Assembly: GCF_019599265.1 (NCBI RefSeq)
Contig: NZ_JAHZTC010000007.1
Location: 169,267 to 233,266 of the forward strand
DNA: 64,000 nt
Source: Pontibacter sp. HSC-14F20
Lineage (GTDB): Bacteria > Bacteroidota > Bacteroidia > Cytophagales > Hymenobacteraceae
Reading direction: 5' to 3'
Shown here: piece by piece, positions 56,071 through 63,873 of the stretch
Position numbering within the stretch: the stretch's first letter is position 1
Layout: every line of letters begins with the position of its first letter
Position numbers and translations under genes: made by a program
Notes under the pieces: generated by a model
Database searches by the model: none
Told to the model about the DNA's origin: nothing
What the model saw: the letters and a program-made list of their open reading frames with translations, nothing else

Positions 56071-56808
56071 CTAAGGCAGCTCCAGGAGATTGTGCTTGCG
56101 TACGTAAGCTTTCTCGCCCTTCCACTTAATTTCGTACCAGATGTCCTGTTCGCCCGTGATAGGCACTTTGTGTCCCTGCGAAACGGTGGCCAACCAGGTT
56201 GCACCGGCCGAAGGTGCTGACATGATCGCTACCTGATCGTTGCGGATGATACCTGCATTACCGAGGTTGAGGAAGTTGATGTAGTACAGGATAAAGAGCA
56301 GGTATAGCATAAACCCCAATTTGAACGTCTGGCTGAACCGATGCCCTTTGCGCCAACTCACGAACATAACCGTGACTGTCACGACAGCGACCAAGAGCAT
56401 CAGTTCCAGAATCCGCATGTAATGTTTGCTGAACTGGGTTTTAAAGAACTGCAGGTCGTTGTACTCATAGCCGCTCAGGCGGTGCGTCTGTCCTAGTTCC
56501 TCCATCTTTTTGAGGACCGAACGGCTGGGCTGTTTTTTATAAAAGAGATGCAGGTAATACATGGCCCCGGTATAGTCGCGTGCGCTTTCCTTGATATAAG
56601 CCATTTTAAGTAGCATCTGTGGCGTATATACCTGCTGGTGCTGCAACAACGAATCGTAGAGCATGAAAGCCTCTGTATACTGCAGGCTATTGAAGAGAGA
56701 GTCAGCTTGTGAGAGTGCTTTATTATCTGTCTGACTATAAACTGGTTCGGTGTTTAGCGCCAAAAAAAGGAGCAAAAAACCAGAGATTTTGAACCAAAGA
56801 TTTTGCAT
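56071..56808 (-). CDS. BatE-like TPR and SH3 domain membrane protein
   Basis: 245 residues. A signal peptide ends VYSQ. Residues ~28-110 contain TPR-like helical repeats (ADSLFNSLQYTEAFMLYDSLLQ, MLLKMAYIKESARDYTGAMYY). Two transmembrane helices follow (LMLLVAVVTVTVMFVSW and FMLYLLFILYYINFL), and the C-terminal ~60 residues resemble a bacterial SH3 domain (GATWLATVSQGHKVPITGEQ, WYEIKWKGEKAYVRKHNLLEL). This order matches BatE of the Bacteroidota bat operon, but no bat genes are nearby. Role inferred: envelope-stress related. Confidence 0.8.
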   Translation of the reverse strand: MQNLWFKISGFLLLFLALNTEPVYSQTDNKALSQADSLFNSLQYTEAFMLYDSLLQHQQVYTPQMLLKMAYIKESARDYTGAMYYLHLFYKKQPSRSVLKKMEELGQTHRLSGYEYNDLQFFKTQFSKHYMRILELMLLVAVVTVTVMFVSWRKGHRFSQTFKLGFMLYLLFILYYINFLNLGNAGIIRNDQVAIMSAPSAGATWLATVSQGHKVPITGEQDIWYEIKWKGEKAYVRKHNLLELP

Positions 56809-56877
56809 TTAAACAGATAGCTATTACTTTTGCAACGCAATTAAGGGAAACGTCCCTGAGAATGCAAGTTAGTAAAA

Positions 56878-56950
56878 GATTCTGTAGCTCAGCTGGTAGA
56901 GCAATACACTTTTAATGTATGGGTCCTGGGTTCGAATCCCAGCGGGATCA
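56878..56950 (+). tRNA. tRNA-Lys (anticodon TTT), copy 1
   Basis: A 73-nt cloverleaf: acceptor GATTCTG with CGGGATC, D arm GCTCAGCTGGTAGAGC, anticodon stem ATACA/TGTAT around CTTTTAA, T arm CTGGGTTCGAATCCCAG, discriminator A. CCA is not encoded. An exact second copy follows 57 bp later. Confidence 0.97.
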
Positions 56951-56957
56951 CAAACGC

Positions 56958-56987
56958 AAGCGCTTTGTTTCGATAAAGCGCTTTTTT
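56958..56987 (+). terminator. Hairpin between the tRNA-Lys copies
   Basis: AAGCGCTTT pairs with AAAGCGCTT around an 8-base loop and runs into T residues. Probably ends transcription of the first tRNA or helps processing. Confidence 0.75.
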
Positions 56988-57007
56988 ACCAACTAACACA
57001 TAGTACC

Positions 57008-57080
57008 GATTCTGTAGCTCAGCTGGTAGAGCAATACACTTTTAATGTATGGGTCCTGGGTTCGAATCCCAGCGGGATCA
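57008..57080 (+). tRNA. tRNA-Lys (anticodon TTT), copy 2
   Basis: Identical over all 73 bases to copy 1. It is the last host-like gene before a motif-free, AT-richer segment, so its 3' end is a candidate integration site. Confidence 0.97.
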
Positions 57081-57107
57081 CACCACTCAAAACGAGTGAA
57101 ATGCAAA

Positions 57108-57145
57108 AAGGCTGTTTACGCAACGTAGACAGCCTTTATTATTTT
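57108..57145 (+). terminator. Terminator after the tRNA-Lys pair
   Basis: AAGGCTGT pairs with ACAGCCTT and an inner TACG/CGTA extends the stem. TTATTATTTTT follows. Confidence 0.8.
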
Positions 57146-57156
57146 TGCTTATTAGT

Positions 57157-57191
57157 TTTTCACTAACAAATTCGTGTTTTGTTAGTGAAAA
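57157..57191. repeat. 14-bp perfect inverted repeat with CACTAA core
   Basis: TTTTCACTAACAAA (57157-57170) and TTTGTTAGTGAAAA (57178-57191) are perfect inverted repeats around a 7-base spacer. No T run follows in either direction, so a protein-binding site is more likely than a terminator. Confidence 0.7.
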
Positions 57192-57386
57192 TTTGTCCTC
57201 ATTTAGTGAATCATTTTTTTGCCGTTAGTGGCATAATTATAAAAACCCATCACATTGAGCCATGATGATGTAAATCCCACTAAATAGAAGGATTTTAAAG
57301 GGTAGAGTGCCGTATTTTGCGATTCACTAACATTCACTAAAACCTATTTTTAGCTAATGTTCACTAACATTCACTAACAGCACTAA
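57161..57386. repeat. Iteron-like cluster of CACTAA/TTAGTG repeats
   Basis: Ten copies of CACTAA or its complement lie in 226 bp (starts 57161, 57182, 57203, 57225, 57278, 57325, 57335, 57362, 57372, 57381). Four share the longer TTCACTAA core and three of them TTCACTAAC. A hexamer would be expected about 0.1 times here by chance. The cluster sits between the tRNA-Lys terminator and the 3' end of umuC. Confidence 0.8.
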
Positions 57387-57396
57387 GGTTTAGTTT

Positions 57397-58671
57397 TTAT
57401 CTCACATAGACCTTCTGTATTTCATCTATCCGTGTCGTGTAACAAGGCGACTTAAACTCGCTCCTAAGCTGCCATGAATTATCAATTCCCTGTGTAGCTA
57501 CCCTAACCTTACTTCTGCCGAATCTGTCAGTTAGCACATCTACTACTTGCATGAGCCGTGCATGCTTATCCCTATCCACAGTATCCAGCAGGTCAAGCTG
57601 TATTTGGCTATCAGGTACAATTTCGGACACAATCACACCAGACTTCTTATACCAGTAGCCATCCCGATAGATTTCTTTCAAAGCAATGCTGGCATAATGG
57701 ATTAACTCCATATCAGAGTTGGAAGCAACAGGCAAGGCAACAGTCTTGCTGTTAGAGTACTGTCTATCACTTTCTGAATAGCGATTGGTGGTCACAAACA
57801 CAGTAACCAGGTTAGCACAGCTCTTCTGCTGGCGCAGCTTCTTAGCGCACTTGGCTGCATAAGATGCCGTAGCTTCTCGCAGCTCATCGAATGTGTTTAC
57901 TTTCTTTCCGAAGCTTCTGGATGTGCATATATTTTTCTTAGGTGGAGCAACCTCGTCAAGTTCCAGGCACGACTCCCCACGTAGTTCTTTCAGCAGTCGT
58001 ACACCCACAATGGTCATGTGCTGCTTTACCCAATGCTCCGATAGCTTTGAGAAGTCGAGAGCGGTGTTGATGTTGCGCTTATTGAGAAACTTGGCATACT
58101 GCCTACCAATACCCCATACATCCTCTATTTTGGTCGCTTCTAATGCTTTCTGGATATGATAAGGGTCTGTCAATACAAGAACTCCATTCGCTTTAGTGGA
58201 CTTCTTGGCGAGCCTGTTAGCTACCTTAGACAATGCCTTTGTAGGTGCCACCCCTAAGCTAACTGGAATACCAGTCCACTGCTGCACCATGCGCTTTATC
58301 TCCCAAGCGTAGTTGTTTAAGTCGATGTCGTAGAATTCACCCAAGTCAAGGAAGCACTCGTCAATCGAGTACACTTCCACATTTGGGGTGAAAAGGGATA
58401 GCGTTTGCATTACCCTGTCTGACATATCGCCATAAAGGACATAATTGGAAGAAAACGAACGCAGATGTCCATTCTCCACCAGATTCCTGATTTTGAAGTA
58501 CGGCTCTCCCATTGGGATACCCAATGCTTTAGCTTCGTTGCTGCGGGCAATCACGCAGCCATCGTTGTTGCTCAGCACCACCACAGGTTTACCGTTTAAA
58601 GATGGGTCGAAGACACGCTCACACGATGCGTAGAAGTTGTTGCAGTCACATAGAGCGAATAGCGAGGTCAT
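57397..58671 (-). CDS. umuC: Y-family DNA polymerase UmuC
   Basis: 424 residues. The N-terminal catalytic palm begins [20 protein letters not shown], with [17 protein letters not shown] and the catalytic pair in YSIDECFLD (about 103). Then thumb/helix-hairpin features and a C-terminal little-finger domain ([16 protein letters not shown]). The last ~60 residues resemble UmuC of polymerase V. It performs error-prone bypass synthesis after DNA damage with UmuD'. The start overlaps the umuD stop by 4 bp. Base composition is lower in GC than the window average. Confidence 0.94.
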   Translation of the reverse strand: MTSLFALCDCNNFYASCERVFDPSLNGKPVVVLSNNDGCVIARSNEAKALGIPMGEPYFKIRNLVENGHLRSFSSNYVLYGDMSDRVMQTLSLFTPNVEVYSIDECFLDLGEFYDIDLNNYAWEIKRMVQQWTGIPVSLGVAPTKALSKVANRLAKKSTKANGVLVLTDPYHIQKALEATKIEDVWGIGRQYAKFLNKRNINTALDFSKLSEHWVKQHMTIVGVRLLKELRGESCLELDEVAPPKKNICTSRSFGKKVNTFDELREATASYAAKCAKKLRQQKSCANLVTVFVTTNRYSESDRQYSNSKTVALPVASNSDMELIHYASIALKEIYRDGYWYKKSGVIVSEIVPDSQIQLDLLDTVDRDKHARLMQVVDVLTDRFGRSKVRVATQGIDNSWQLRSEFKSPCYTTRIDEIQKVYVR

Positions 58672-59132
58672 TGCCTTACTGGTTTATGGAGAATCCAGAC
58701 CACCACACCCCATACACGCATGTCCATTTCTTCGGTGACCTCTATGGGCTTGTAGGCTGGATTAGCTGGCATTAGATAAGCTTTGTTGCCAATTTTCTTA
58801 AACGTCTTAACCGTGAACTCACCATCCAGAAAACACACCACTGGCATACCATCTGAAGCTTTAAGAGATTTATCAATCACCAGTATGTCGCCATCGTGGA
58901 TGTTTGCATCTATCATAGACGAGCCTTTGACACGCATCATAAAGGTGGACGTGGGGTTCTGAATTAGGTACTTTCCTAAGTCGATACGATTTTCCTCATA
59001 CCCATCTGCTGGTGATGGGAATCCAGCAGAGACGTAAGATGCGAACATAGGTAACTCAATAGCTTCTAAGAAATCGAAGCTTATATTCTCCAGTAGGTGA
59101 GAATGTATGGGAATAATCTTTGCGCTGCACAT
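58668..59132 (-). CDS. umuD: UmuD-type LexA-like self-cleaving protein (S24)
   Basis: 154 residues from the ATG at 59132; a TTG at 59141 is a weaker start. The Ala-Gly cleavage site is at about 36-37 (SAGF), the nucleophile Ser in VKGSSM (about 72) and the Lys in EFTVKTF (about 109). No helix-turn-helix domain precedes the cleavage site, so it is UmuD rather than LexA. RecA-stimulated self-cleavage would give UmuD' for polymerase V. First gene of the umuDC operon; paired near-palindromes lie upstream. Confidence 0.93.
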   Translation of the reverse strand: MCSAKIIPIHSHLLENISFDFLEAIELPMFASYVSAGFPSPADGYEENRIDLGKYLIQNPTSTFMMRVKGSSMIDANIHDGDILVIDKSLKASDGMPVVCFLDGEFTVKTFKKIGNKAYLMPANPAYKPIEVTEEMDMRVWGVVVWILHKPVRQ

Positions 59133-59157
59133 ATCAACCAACTCTTAGTCTTAAACA

Positions 59158-59213
59158 CTAAAAATATTAGCACAATATACGGGCGCAAAAACAACAAAAG
59201 CTAAATATATTAG
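59158..59213. promoter_or_regulatory. Two CTAAAwATATTAG sites upstream of umuDC
   Basis: CTAAAAATATTAG (59158-59170) and CTAAATATATTAG (59201-59213) are near-identical 13-bp imperfect palindromes 43 bp apart centre to centre, roughly four helical turns. They lie just upstream of umuD, where an SOS-type repressor would bind. No regulator gene was seen in this region. Confidence 0.55.
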
Positions 59214-59511
59214 TTTTATTTATACACACTAATCATTCATTCCCGTGTGTTAGTAGTACGATAACTAAGCTTTTGATATTACTTTCTATATTAATGCCTG
59301 TTCAACTCATCCACATCAATGACCTTTGACTTTTATCTTGGTGGCTACGCACGTGACCACAGCTATCGCCTTTAGGAAAGTGCCAAAAATCGTAATTCAC
59401 CATATATAATAACACTAATTGCAAATTCCACTCATTTTTCATTATCACTTTCTTCCTATATTTATTGTAGCATACATATAGCTTTACAAAAAGAAATACC
59501 AGCCATCATAA
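59214..59511. other. AT-rich spacer between umuD and the PIN-like gene
   Basis: About 300 bp, AT-rich, containing further CACTAA/TTAGTG copies (near 59227, 59248 and 59414). No open frame or RNA gene recognised. It must hold the divergent promoters of the umuDC and PIN-like genes. Confidence 0.5.
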
Positions 59512-60594
59512 ATGAAAAACTCAAAATTTAATGCAGCTCTTAACACTAATAGTGTAGTATCTGTCGATTTATATAATGTATTCATAGACTCTGATATCCT
59601 TTACAAGGACCCATTCTTTAAAAATGAATTTAGTGATTTACTTTTGAAGTTAGCTAAGGATAAAAAGCTCACCATCTACATATCTGCTGTAGTTTATGAA
59701 GAGACTCTCAATAATTACAAAGAGATAGTTTCCAAAGAAGTAGCTCAGCTTGTAAAGCACCAAAGAAATCTTAGTAAATTGAAGCAGAGTGATTATTATT
59801 TTAAATACATATCAGTAGAAAACTATGAAAAGGAATTTGTGGACTTTTATCAACTAATGTTTTCTAATGGTACTTTTAAGATATTAAATTACAGCAATGA
59901 TGTATTACCTGAACTTGTGAATAGGTCAATCAAAAGATTAAAGCCATTCTCAGATAAGAAGCAAGAGTTCAGGGATGGAATTATATGGTTAAGCATTATA
60001 GAAGAAATAAAATCAAAAGGGTTGAGTAACAATTTCTTCATTACTAATAATATTCAAGATTATTATGATGAAGATAAAGTGAGTCTTCATACTTCTCTTA
60101 TAAAAGATTGCAGTAACATATTACCTTTTACTTCTACAAAAGATTTTCTGTTAACTCATATTGATTTGAGTCGGTTGGAAGTAGATTTTGATTTTATTAA
60201 ATGGTTAGAAGAGCAAAATATTGATGAAAACTACATTCTAAAGAATATCAAAGATAAGACAAGTGATACTTTGGTTGAAAAGTTTTCCATTGCCGTAAGT
60301 GACTATGTTATTAGCTATCCTGATGCTTCAAACGTTGCGTTTTTTGACATTAAAATAGATATTGGAAGTATTAAGATAAGTGAAATACAGAAACGTGTTA
60401 TAGGTACTTTTGCATATTTAACTTGTCCTGTCTCATTAGATTTTACAGCCAATGTTTTAACTCCTGATTTAATTAATAGAAGCTTTATTACCCAAGAGAG
60501 GGGTTTTAAAGCAACATGTGAACTAAATTTTTATTTACATAAAGAGAGTATTTCATTATCCAACATTATTATCAGTCTTATTATAAAGAATTAG
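59512..60594 (+). CDS. PIN-like (DUF4935-type) nuclease domain protein
   Basis: 360 residues, AT-rich gene with Lys/Asn/Ile-rich coding. The N-terminal ~200 look like a PIN-like domain of the DUF4935 type: acidic VFIDSDIL (Asp26, Asp28), a glutamate pair VVYEETLNN (about 63-64), the RDGIIW helix (Asp156) and FITNNIQDY (about 178-185). These would coordinate metal for RNA cleavage. The C-terminal ~160 are not recognised. DUF4935 proteins often occur with defence or toxin systems. It is monocistronic and opposite to its neighbours. Nuclease activity is an inference. Confidence 0.75.
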   Translation: MKNSKFNAALNTNSVVSVDLYNVFIDSDILYKDPFFKNEFSDLLLKLAKDKKLTIYISAVVYEETLNNYKEIVSKEVAQLVKHQRNLSKLKQSDYYFKYISVENYEKEFVDFYQLMFSNGTFKILNYSNDVLPELVNRSIKRLKPFSDKKQEFRDGIIWLSIIEEIKSKGLSNNFFITNNIQDYYDEDKVSLHTSLIKDCSNILPFTSTKDFLLTHIDLSRLEVDFDFIKWLEEQNIDENYILKNIKDKTSDTLVEKFSIAVSDYVISYPDASNVAFFDIKIDIGSIKISEIQKRVIGTFAYLTCPVSLDFTANVLTPDLINRSFITQERGFKATCELNFYLHKESISLSNIIISLIIKN

Positions 60595-60718
60595 CCTTGT
60601 GGCGAGATTAAGTCCTAATATTTTTAATAAAGTGCTTAATCAAAATTACCTTAGCCCTAAAGCTACCAATATGTTCAACATTTATTTTATGATACTGCCT
60701 TTGATGATATTACCCTTA

Positions 60719-61378
60719 TTAAAGTGAGTTTCCTACCTCAGGCACGTTGTTCGTTGGTGAGTTCACCAGTATAGATACAGGGTATTCTTTCATTTTGTCG
60801 GCATCGTATGGCTTTAACAGCGATAGCAAGTCCTCCTGTGTCTCATGTTCGTCCAGCCACAGTTTTTCCGCTTCTGGTGAGAGTATCACAGGCATACGGT
60901 CATGGATTGGCTTTACTAAATCATTGGCTTCGGTTGTGATGATGGTATAAGTATGAAGAACTTCACCTGAACTTTTATCCACCCATTCATCCCAAAGTCC
61001 AGCGAAACTAAATAGTTGTTCGTTCTTTAACAGAATCCTGTGCGGCACTTTGCCATGTGAAGTTACTACCCATTCGAAGAATCCATCGGCTGGCACCAGA
61101 CAACGTTTTGATTTGAGCAGGTTGCGGAATGATGGTTTCTCCGTAAGTGTTTCCGCTCTGGCGTTTATTGAACGTTTTATTGCCTTAGCGTCTTTAGCCC
61201 AAAACGGCTGTAGCCCCCATGAATAGAACTGTATGGTATCAGGCTTTTCGTTAGTTACTACTGGTAAAGTCTGTGATGGAGCAGCGTTATAGTGCGCTTC
61301 TTTCAGGCTCTTTTCCAGAAGCTTGGCAATACGTGAATCACCTTTCGCCTTCGGTATGACTGAGTATCTTCCGCACAT
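60719..61378 (-). CDS. SRAP/HMCES (YedK) abasic-site-protecting protein
   Basis: 219 residues. Catalytic Cys2 in MCGRYS, NARAET with the conserved Asn, GFFEW (Glu) and the His in HDRMPVIL mark a complete SRAP active site. It crosslinks to abasic sites in single-stranded DNA and shields them from cleavage. It is the last gene of the HNH-HIT-PLD-SRAP operon, 15 bp after the PLD gene, and lies near umuDC, with which it shares a DNA-damage theme. Confidence 0.94.
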   Translation of the reverse strand: MCGRYSVIPKAKGDSRIAKLLEKSLKEAHYNAAPSQTLPVVTNEKPDTIQFYSWGLQPFWAKDAKAIKRSINARAETLTEKPSFRNLLKSKRCLVPADGFFEWVVTSHGKVPHRILLKNEQLFSFAGLWDEWVDKSSGEVLHTYTIITTEANDLVKPIHDRMPVILSPEAEKLWLDEHETQEDLLSLLKPYDADKMKEYPVSILVNSPTNNVPEVGNSL

Positions 61379-61393
61379 AGATTCTAATTTTGG

Positions 61394-62278
61394 TTAGTTA
61401 CACTTCTTTTTTAACTCATCGACACTTAGTATAAACGCTGTAATCATGTCAGCGATTAACTTACCCTCTACAGCATTAACATTCTTCAATGATTGAATGT
61501 CAAATGATGCATTGGATGTTGCCCATATTGTGTCACTGCTACTGTACCATCCCTCCATCAGTTCAAAAGTTAGGTCGGAATGGAGGGGAATTCCACTACT
61601 ACTGTTTCGGATGCACTCGAACTCTTTCTTGGTCAGTAAGCTTGATATTCGAAACTTATTGACCCTGCTATTCCAGATGAATGCATTAAAGGTGCTGCCA
61701 CCAGCTTTTATCTCCACACCATGACCCTTATGGTATACCTTAACGCTTTTGTCTAATCCATCTCTTATGGTGCAGTACAAGTATTTATCCCATTTAAAAT
61801 CCTCAGGCTTAGTATGCTGTTCGTTTGTAGGTGCGGATTCCTGGATAGGTTTCTCAGTCGGACTACTATGCGGAGCGTATGTTTTCAGATTTCGTTCAGT
61901 GAAGTTTACCAGTTGCTGAATTTCTTCTTTTGTTTCAGTCACATAGCCGATGTCAATCGAGTTTTCATCAGAGTACTTAATCATGTTCTGTGACGTGACA
62001 ATGGCATACTCTTCGTTGTAGTAAAGCTTGGCATGCAAGTCCTGAATCCTGATGGGGGTGATACCCAACTCGGTGAACTGCATCAAATCCATATCAGCAT
62101 TTTGCCTTATATAGAACTCTATCCTGACGCCACGTTCTTTAGCTCTCCTAAGACGCAGTTTCATTTTCTCCCAATTTTTGAGATTAACATAGGGAGAAAC
62201 TACGACCAGGTATTCGTTAGCATCCTCAATAAGTGTCATTATTTTGGATGCTATTTCCAAAGGAGGTATAAACTTCAT
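61394..62278 (-). CDS. Phospholipase D-like putative nuclease
   Basis: 294 residues with one PLD-like domain (about 1-135): EYLVVVSPYVNLKNWEKM, then LHAKLYYNEEYAIVTSQNM with His82 and Lys84 of an HxK motif and a downstream Asn/Ser. The usual Asp of HKD appears replaced, so the active site may be atypical; single-copy PLD nucleases usually dimerise. A Pro/Glu-rich linker (about 137-160) leads to an unrecognised C-terminal domain (KYLYCTIRDGLDKSVKVYHKG). Third gene of a four-gene operon. Nuclease function is inferred from fold and context. Confidence 0.8.
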   Translation of the reverse strand: MKFIPPLEIASKIMTLIEDANEYLVVVSPYVNLKNWEKMKLRLRRAKERGVRIEFYIRQNADMDLMQFTELGITPIRIQDLHAKLYYNEEYAIVTSQNMIKYSDENSIDIGYVTETKEEIQQLVNFTERNLKTYAPHSSPTEKPIQESAPTNEQHTKPEDFKWDKYLYCTIRDGLDKSVKVYHKGHGVEIKAGGSTFNAFIWNSRVNKFRISSLLTKKEFECIRNSSSGIPLHSDLTFELMEGWYSSSDTIWATSNASFDIQSLKNVNAVEGKLIADMITAFILSVDELKKKCN

Positions 62279-62296
62279 TCTAATCGTATATCTAAA

Positions 62297-62662
62297 TTAA
62301 TAATACCCTTTTCCTGCCACACAATGCCTGACACCACCTCTCGGGTCTTCCATATCGCCCTTATACCGTGGTATCAAATGACAGTGGAAGTGAAATACTG
62401 TCTGTCCAGCGACCTCACCGCAGTTCATGCCGATGTTGTAACCATCAGGTGAGAACTCCCGCTCGATTAGCTGCTTGCACTTCTCAATCACCTCAACCAG
62501 ATGCAGCTTCTCAGTATCTGTTAGGTCAAAGTAGTCAGACCTAAGTTGATTAGAGATGATTAGCGAGTGACCTGGTGAAACAGGATATTTATCTCTTATG
62601 ATGAAAAAGTGGTCGTCTTCATAAATGATTCGGTCTTTTGGTATTTCGAGAAAAACACTCAT
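62297..62662 (-). CDS. HIT family protein
   Basis: 121 residues with the histidine triad HFHCHLIPR (about 92-100) and the N-terminal IVFLEIPKDRI-like strand region followed by FFIIRDKYPVSPGHSLIIS. HIT proteins hydrolyse or transfer nucleotidyl groups (AMP-linked substrates). The ending GGVRHCVAGKGYY is a common bacterial HIT tail. It starts 3 bp after the HNH nuclease stop and ends 18 bp before the PLD gene, so they are one operon. A role in processing nucleotide-linked products of the nucleases is speculation. Confidence 0.93.
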   Translation of the reverse strand: MSVFLEIPKDRIIYEDDHFFIIRDKYPVSPGHSLIISNQLRSDYFDLTDTEKLHLVEVIEKCKQLIEREFSPDGYNIGMNCGEVAGQTVFHFHCHLIPRYKGDMEDPRGGVRHCVAGKGYY

Positions 62663-62665
62663 GGC

Positions 62666-63685
62666 TTAAAATGTGGCTGGTAGTTCAATTTCGGGTCTCC
62701 ATGTGTGAATGGAGTGGTTCTTGGCAATGTCGTAGTGATTTTGTAGAAATGCCCTGCGCTTTTCAGGTGTATCGCCCGTTTGGTTGACAATAGTTTCCGA
62801 TAGTGGGTGCTTACTTTCAATGAAAAACTCATTCCTGTTATAAAGGCGATACAGGTATTTTATGTCAGGAACCGTAGCGTTCTTCTTTCTATTTACACTA
62901 CTGTCAGCTAAAACAAGATTCCATACACCATTGATATTGGCGGGGAAGTGATACTGCTTATTGATATGTGGCAGAAAGTGGTCTACATCGCAGATATTTG
63001 GGGATAGGATGTTCACTGAGATGTCCTGGAAACTGTAAAAGCACTTCCCCTTTTGGTAGCCATTCAGAGCATCACGTACAGATGTGATATCCACCCTGCG
63101 CATGAGTTTGTTTTCCAGGAAGAAAAGCTCCTTGTCTTCATCATATTGCACTTCCAGCAGGTTCGGGTTGATATTGAGGTTCCATGCTGTTTCTACCAGT
63201 TTCCAACGAGATTCTGTTTCCTGAACGAAGTTCTGGAAGTGGAATGATTCTTTCAGGCGCAGTAGGTTATCGGTTATAACGATTTCCTTTTTGCCATTGG
63301 TGTAGTTCTTCTGGTAGAATGGGTCAGGTACAGTATCCCTATTGACTACTTGAAAGGCATCCACCACATTAACAAAACCAAGCTTCTCAGTTTGGATAAG
63401 CAACTCTTCCTTTGTGATTTGGCTGTTGATGAAGCTTCTGCACGTATCCAGGAACTTGCTGGATGTGGCGTTGCCCTGTTTATCGTTCTGTCGTAGGTGG
63501 TCGACTACATGACGTGAGAAAGGCTCGGCAAGGTCAGCCAGTGAAACAGTCGTCTTCTCTTTCTCAACCAGCTCAAGCAATGCTTTGGCAAAAGCGAACT
63601 TGTAGGTTGCCGAGTTCTTCCCAAACAGGATGATGGCTCGCCACTGTGATTCAAGCGATGGGTCGTTTACCTGGAACTTTACCAT
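62666..63685 (-). CDS. HNH endonuclease-domain protein
   Basis: 339 residues. The N-terminal ~200 are helical and unrecognised (FAKALLELVEKEKTTVSLADLAEPFSRHV). The HNH core lies at about 210-275: GYQKGKCFYSF, CDVDHFLPH with the conserved His pair, and NGVWNLVLADSSVNRKKN with the Asn/His-type metal site. This is the DUF/HNH pattern of DNA-cutting restriction or defence nucleases. It heads the HNH-HIT-PLD-SRAP operon. The gene start is ATG at 63685. Target unknown. Confidence 0.85.
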   Translation of the reverse strand: MVKFQVNDPSLESQWRAIILFGKNSATYKFAFAKALLELVEKEKTTVSLADLAEPFSRHVVDHLRQNDKQGNATSSKFLDTCRSFINSQITKEELLIQTEKLGFVNVVDAFQVVNRDTVPDPFYQKNYTNGKKEIVITDNLLRLKESFHFQNFVQETESRWKLVETAWNLNINPNLLEVQYDEDKELFFLENKLMRRVDITSVRDALNGYQKGKCFYSFQDISVNILSPNICDVDHFLPHINKQYHFPANINGVWNLVLADSSVNRKKNATVPDIKYLYRLYNRNEFFIESKHPLSETIVNQTGDTPEKRRAFLQNHYDIAKNHSIHTWRPEIELPATF

Positions 63686-63873
63686 TAACTAAATTAAAAA
63701 GAGCAGATTTTGTGAATATGTTTACTTGGTAAGCACTTTTCAAGATAGTAATAATCTCAATCTACTTTAAGTATGATAGGTGGCTTTCAACTTCAATATC
63801 GGTCGATACTTACATGGACGCAGTTTTCGAATAGTGTACTAAGTTAAAAATGAATGCCAAAATTACACCAGTA
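63686..63873. other. Intergenic DNA before the IS element
   Basis: About 190 bp, AT-rich, with no recognised gene. It must hold the promoter of the HNH operon and ends at the IS3-type terminus. Confidence 0.5.

Noticed and set aside
57157..57191. Inverted repeat as a terminator for umuC
   Set aside because: No T tract follows on the strand read by umuC, and the CACTAA copies around it suggest a binding site.
58668..59132. Full-length LexA repressor
   Set aside because: No helix-turn-helix precedes the Ala-Gly cleavage site and it is directly followed by umuC, so it is UmuD.
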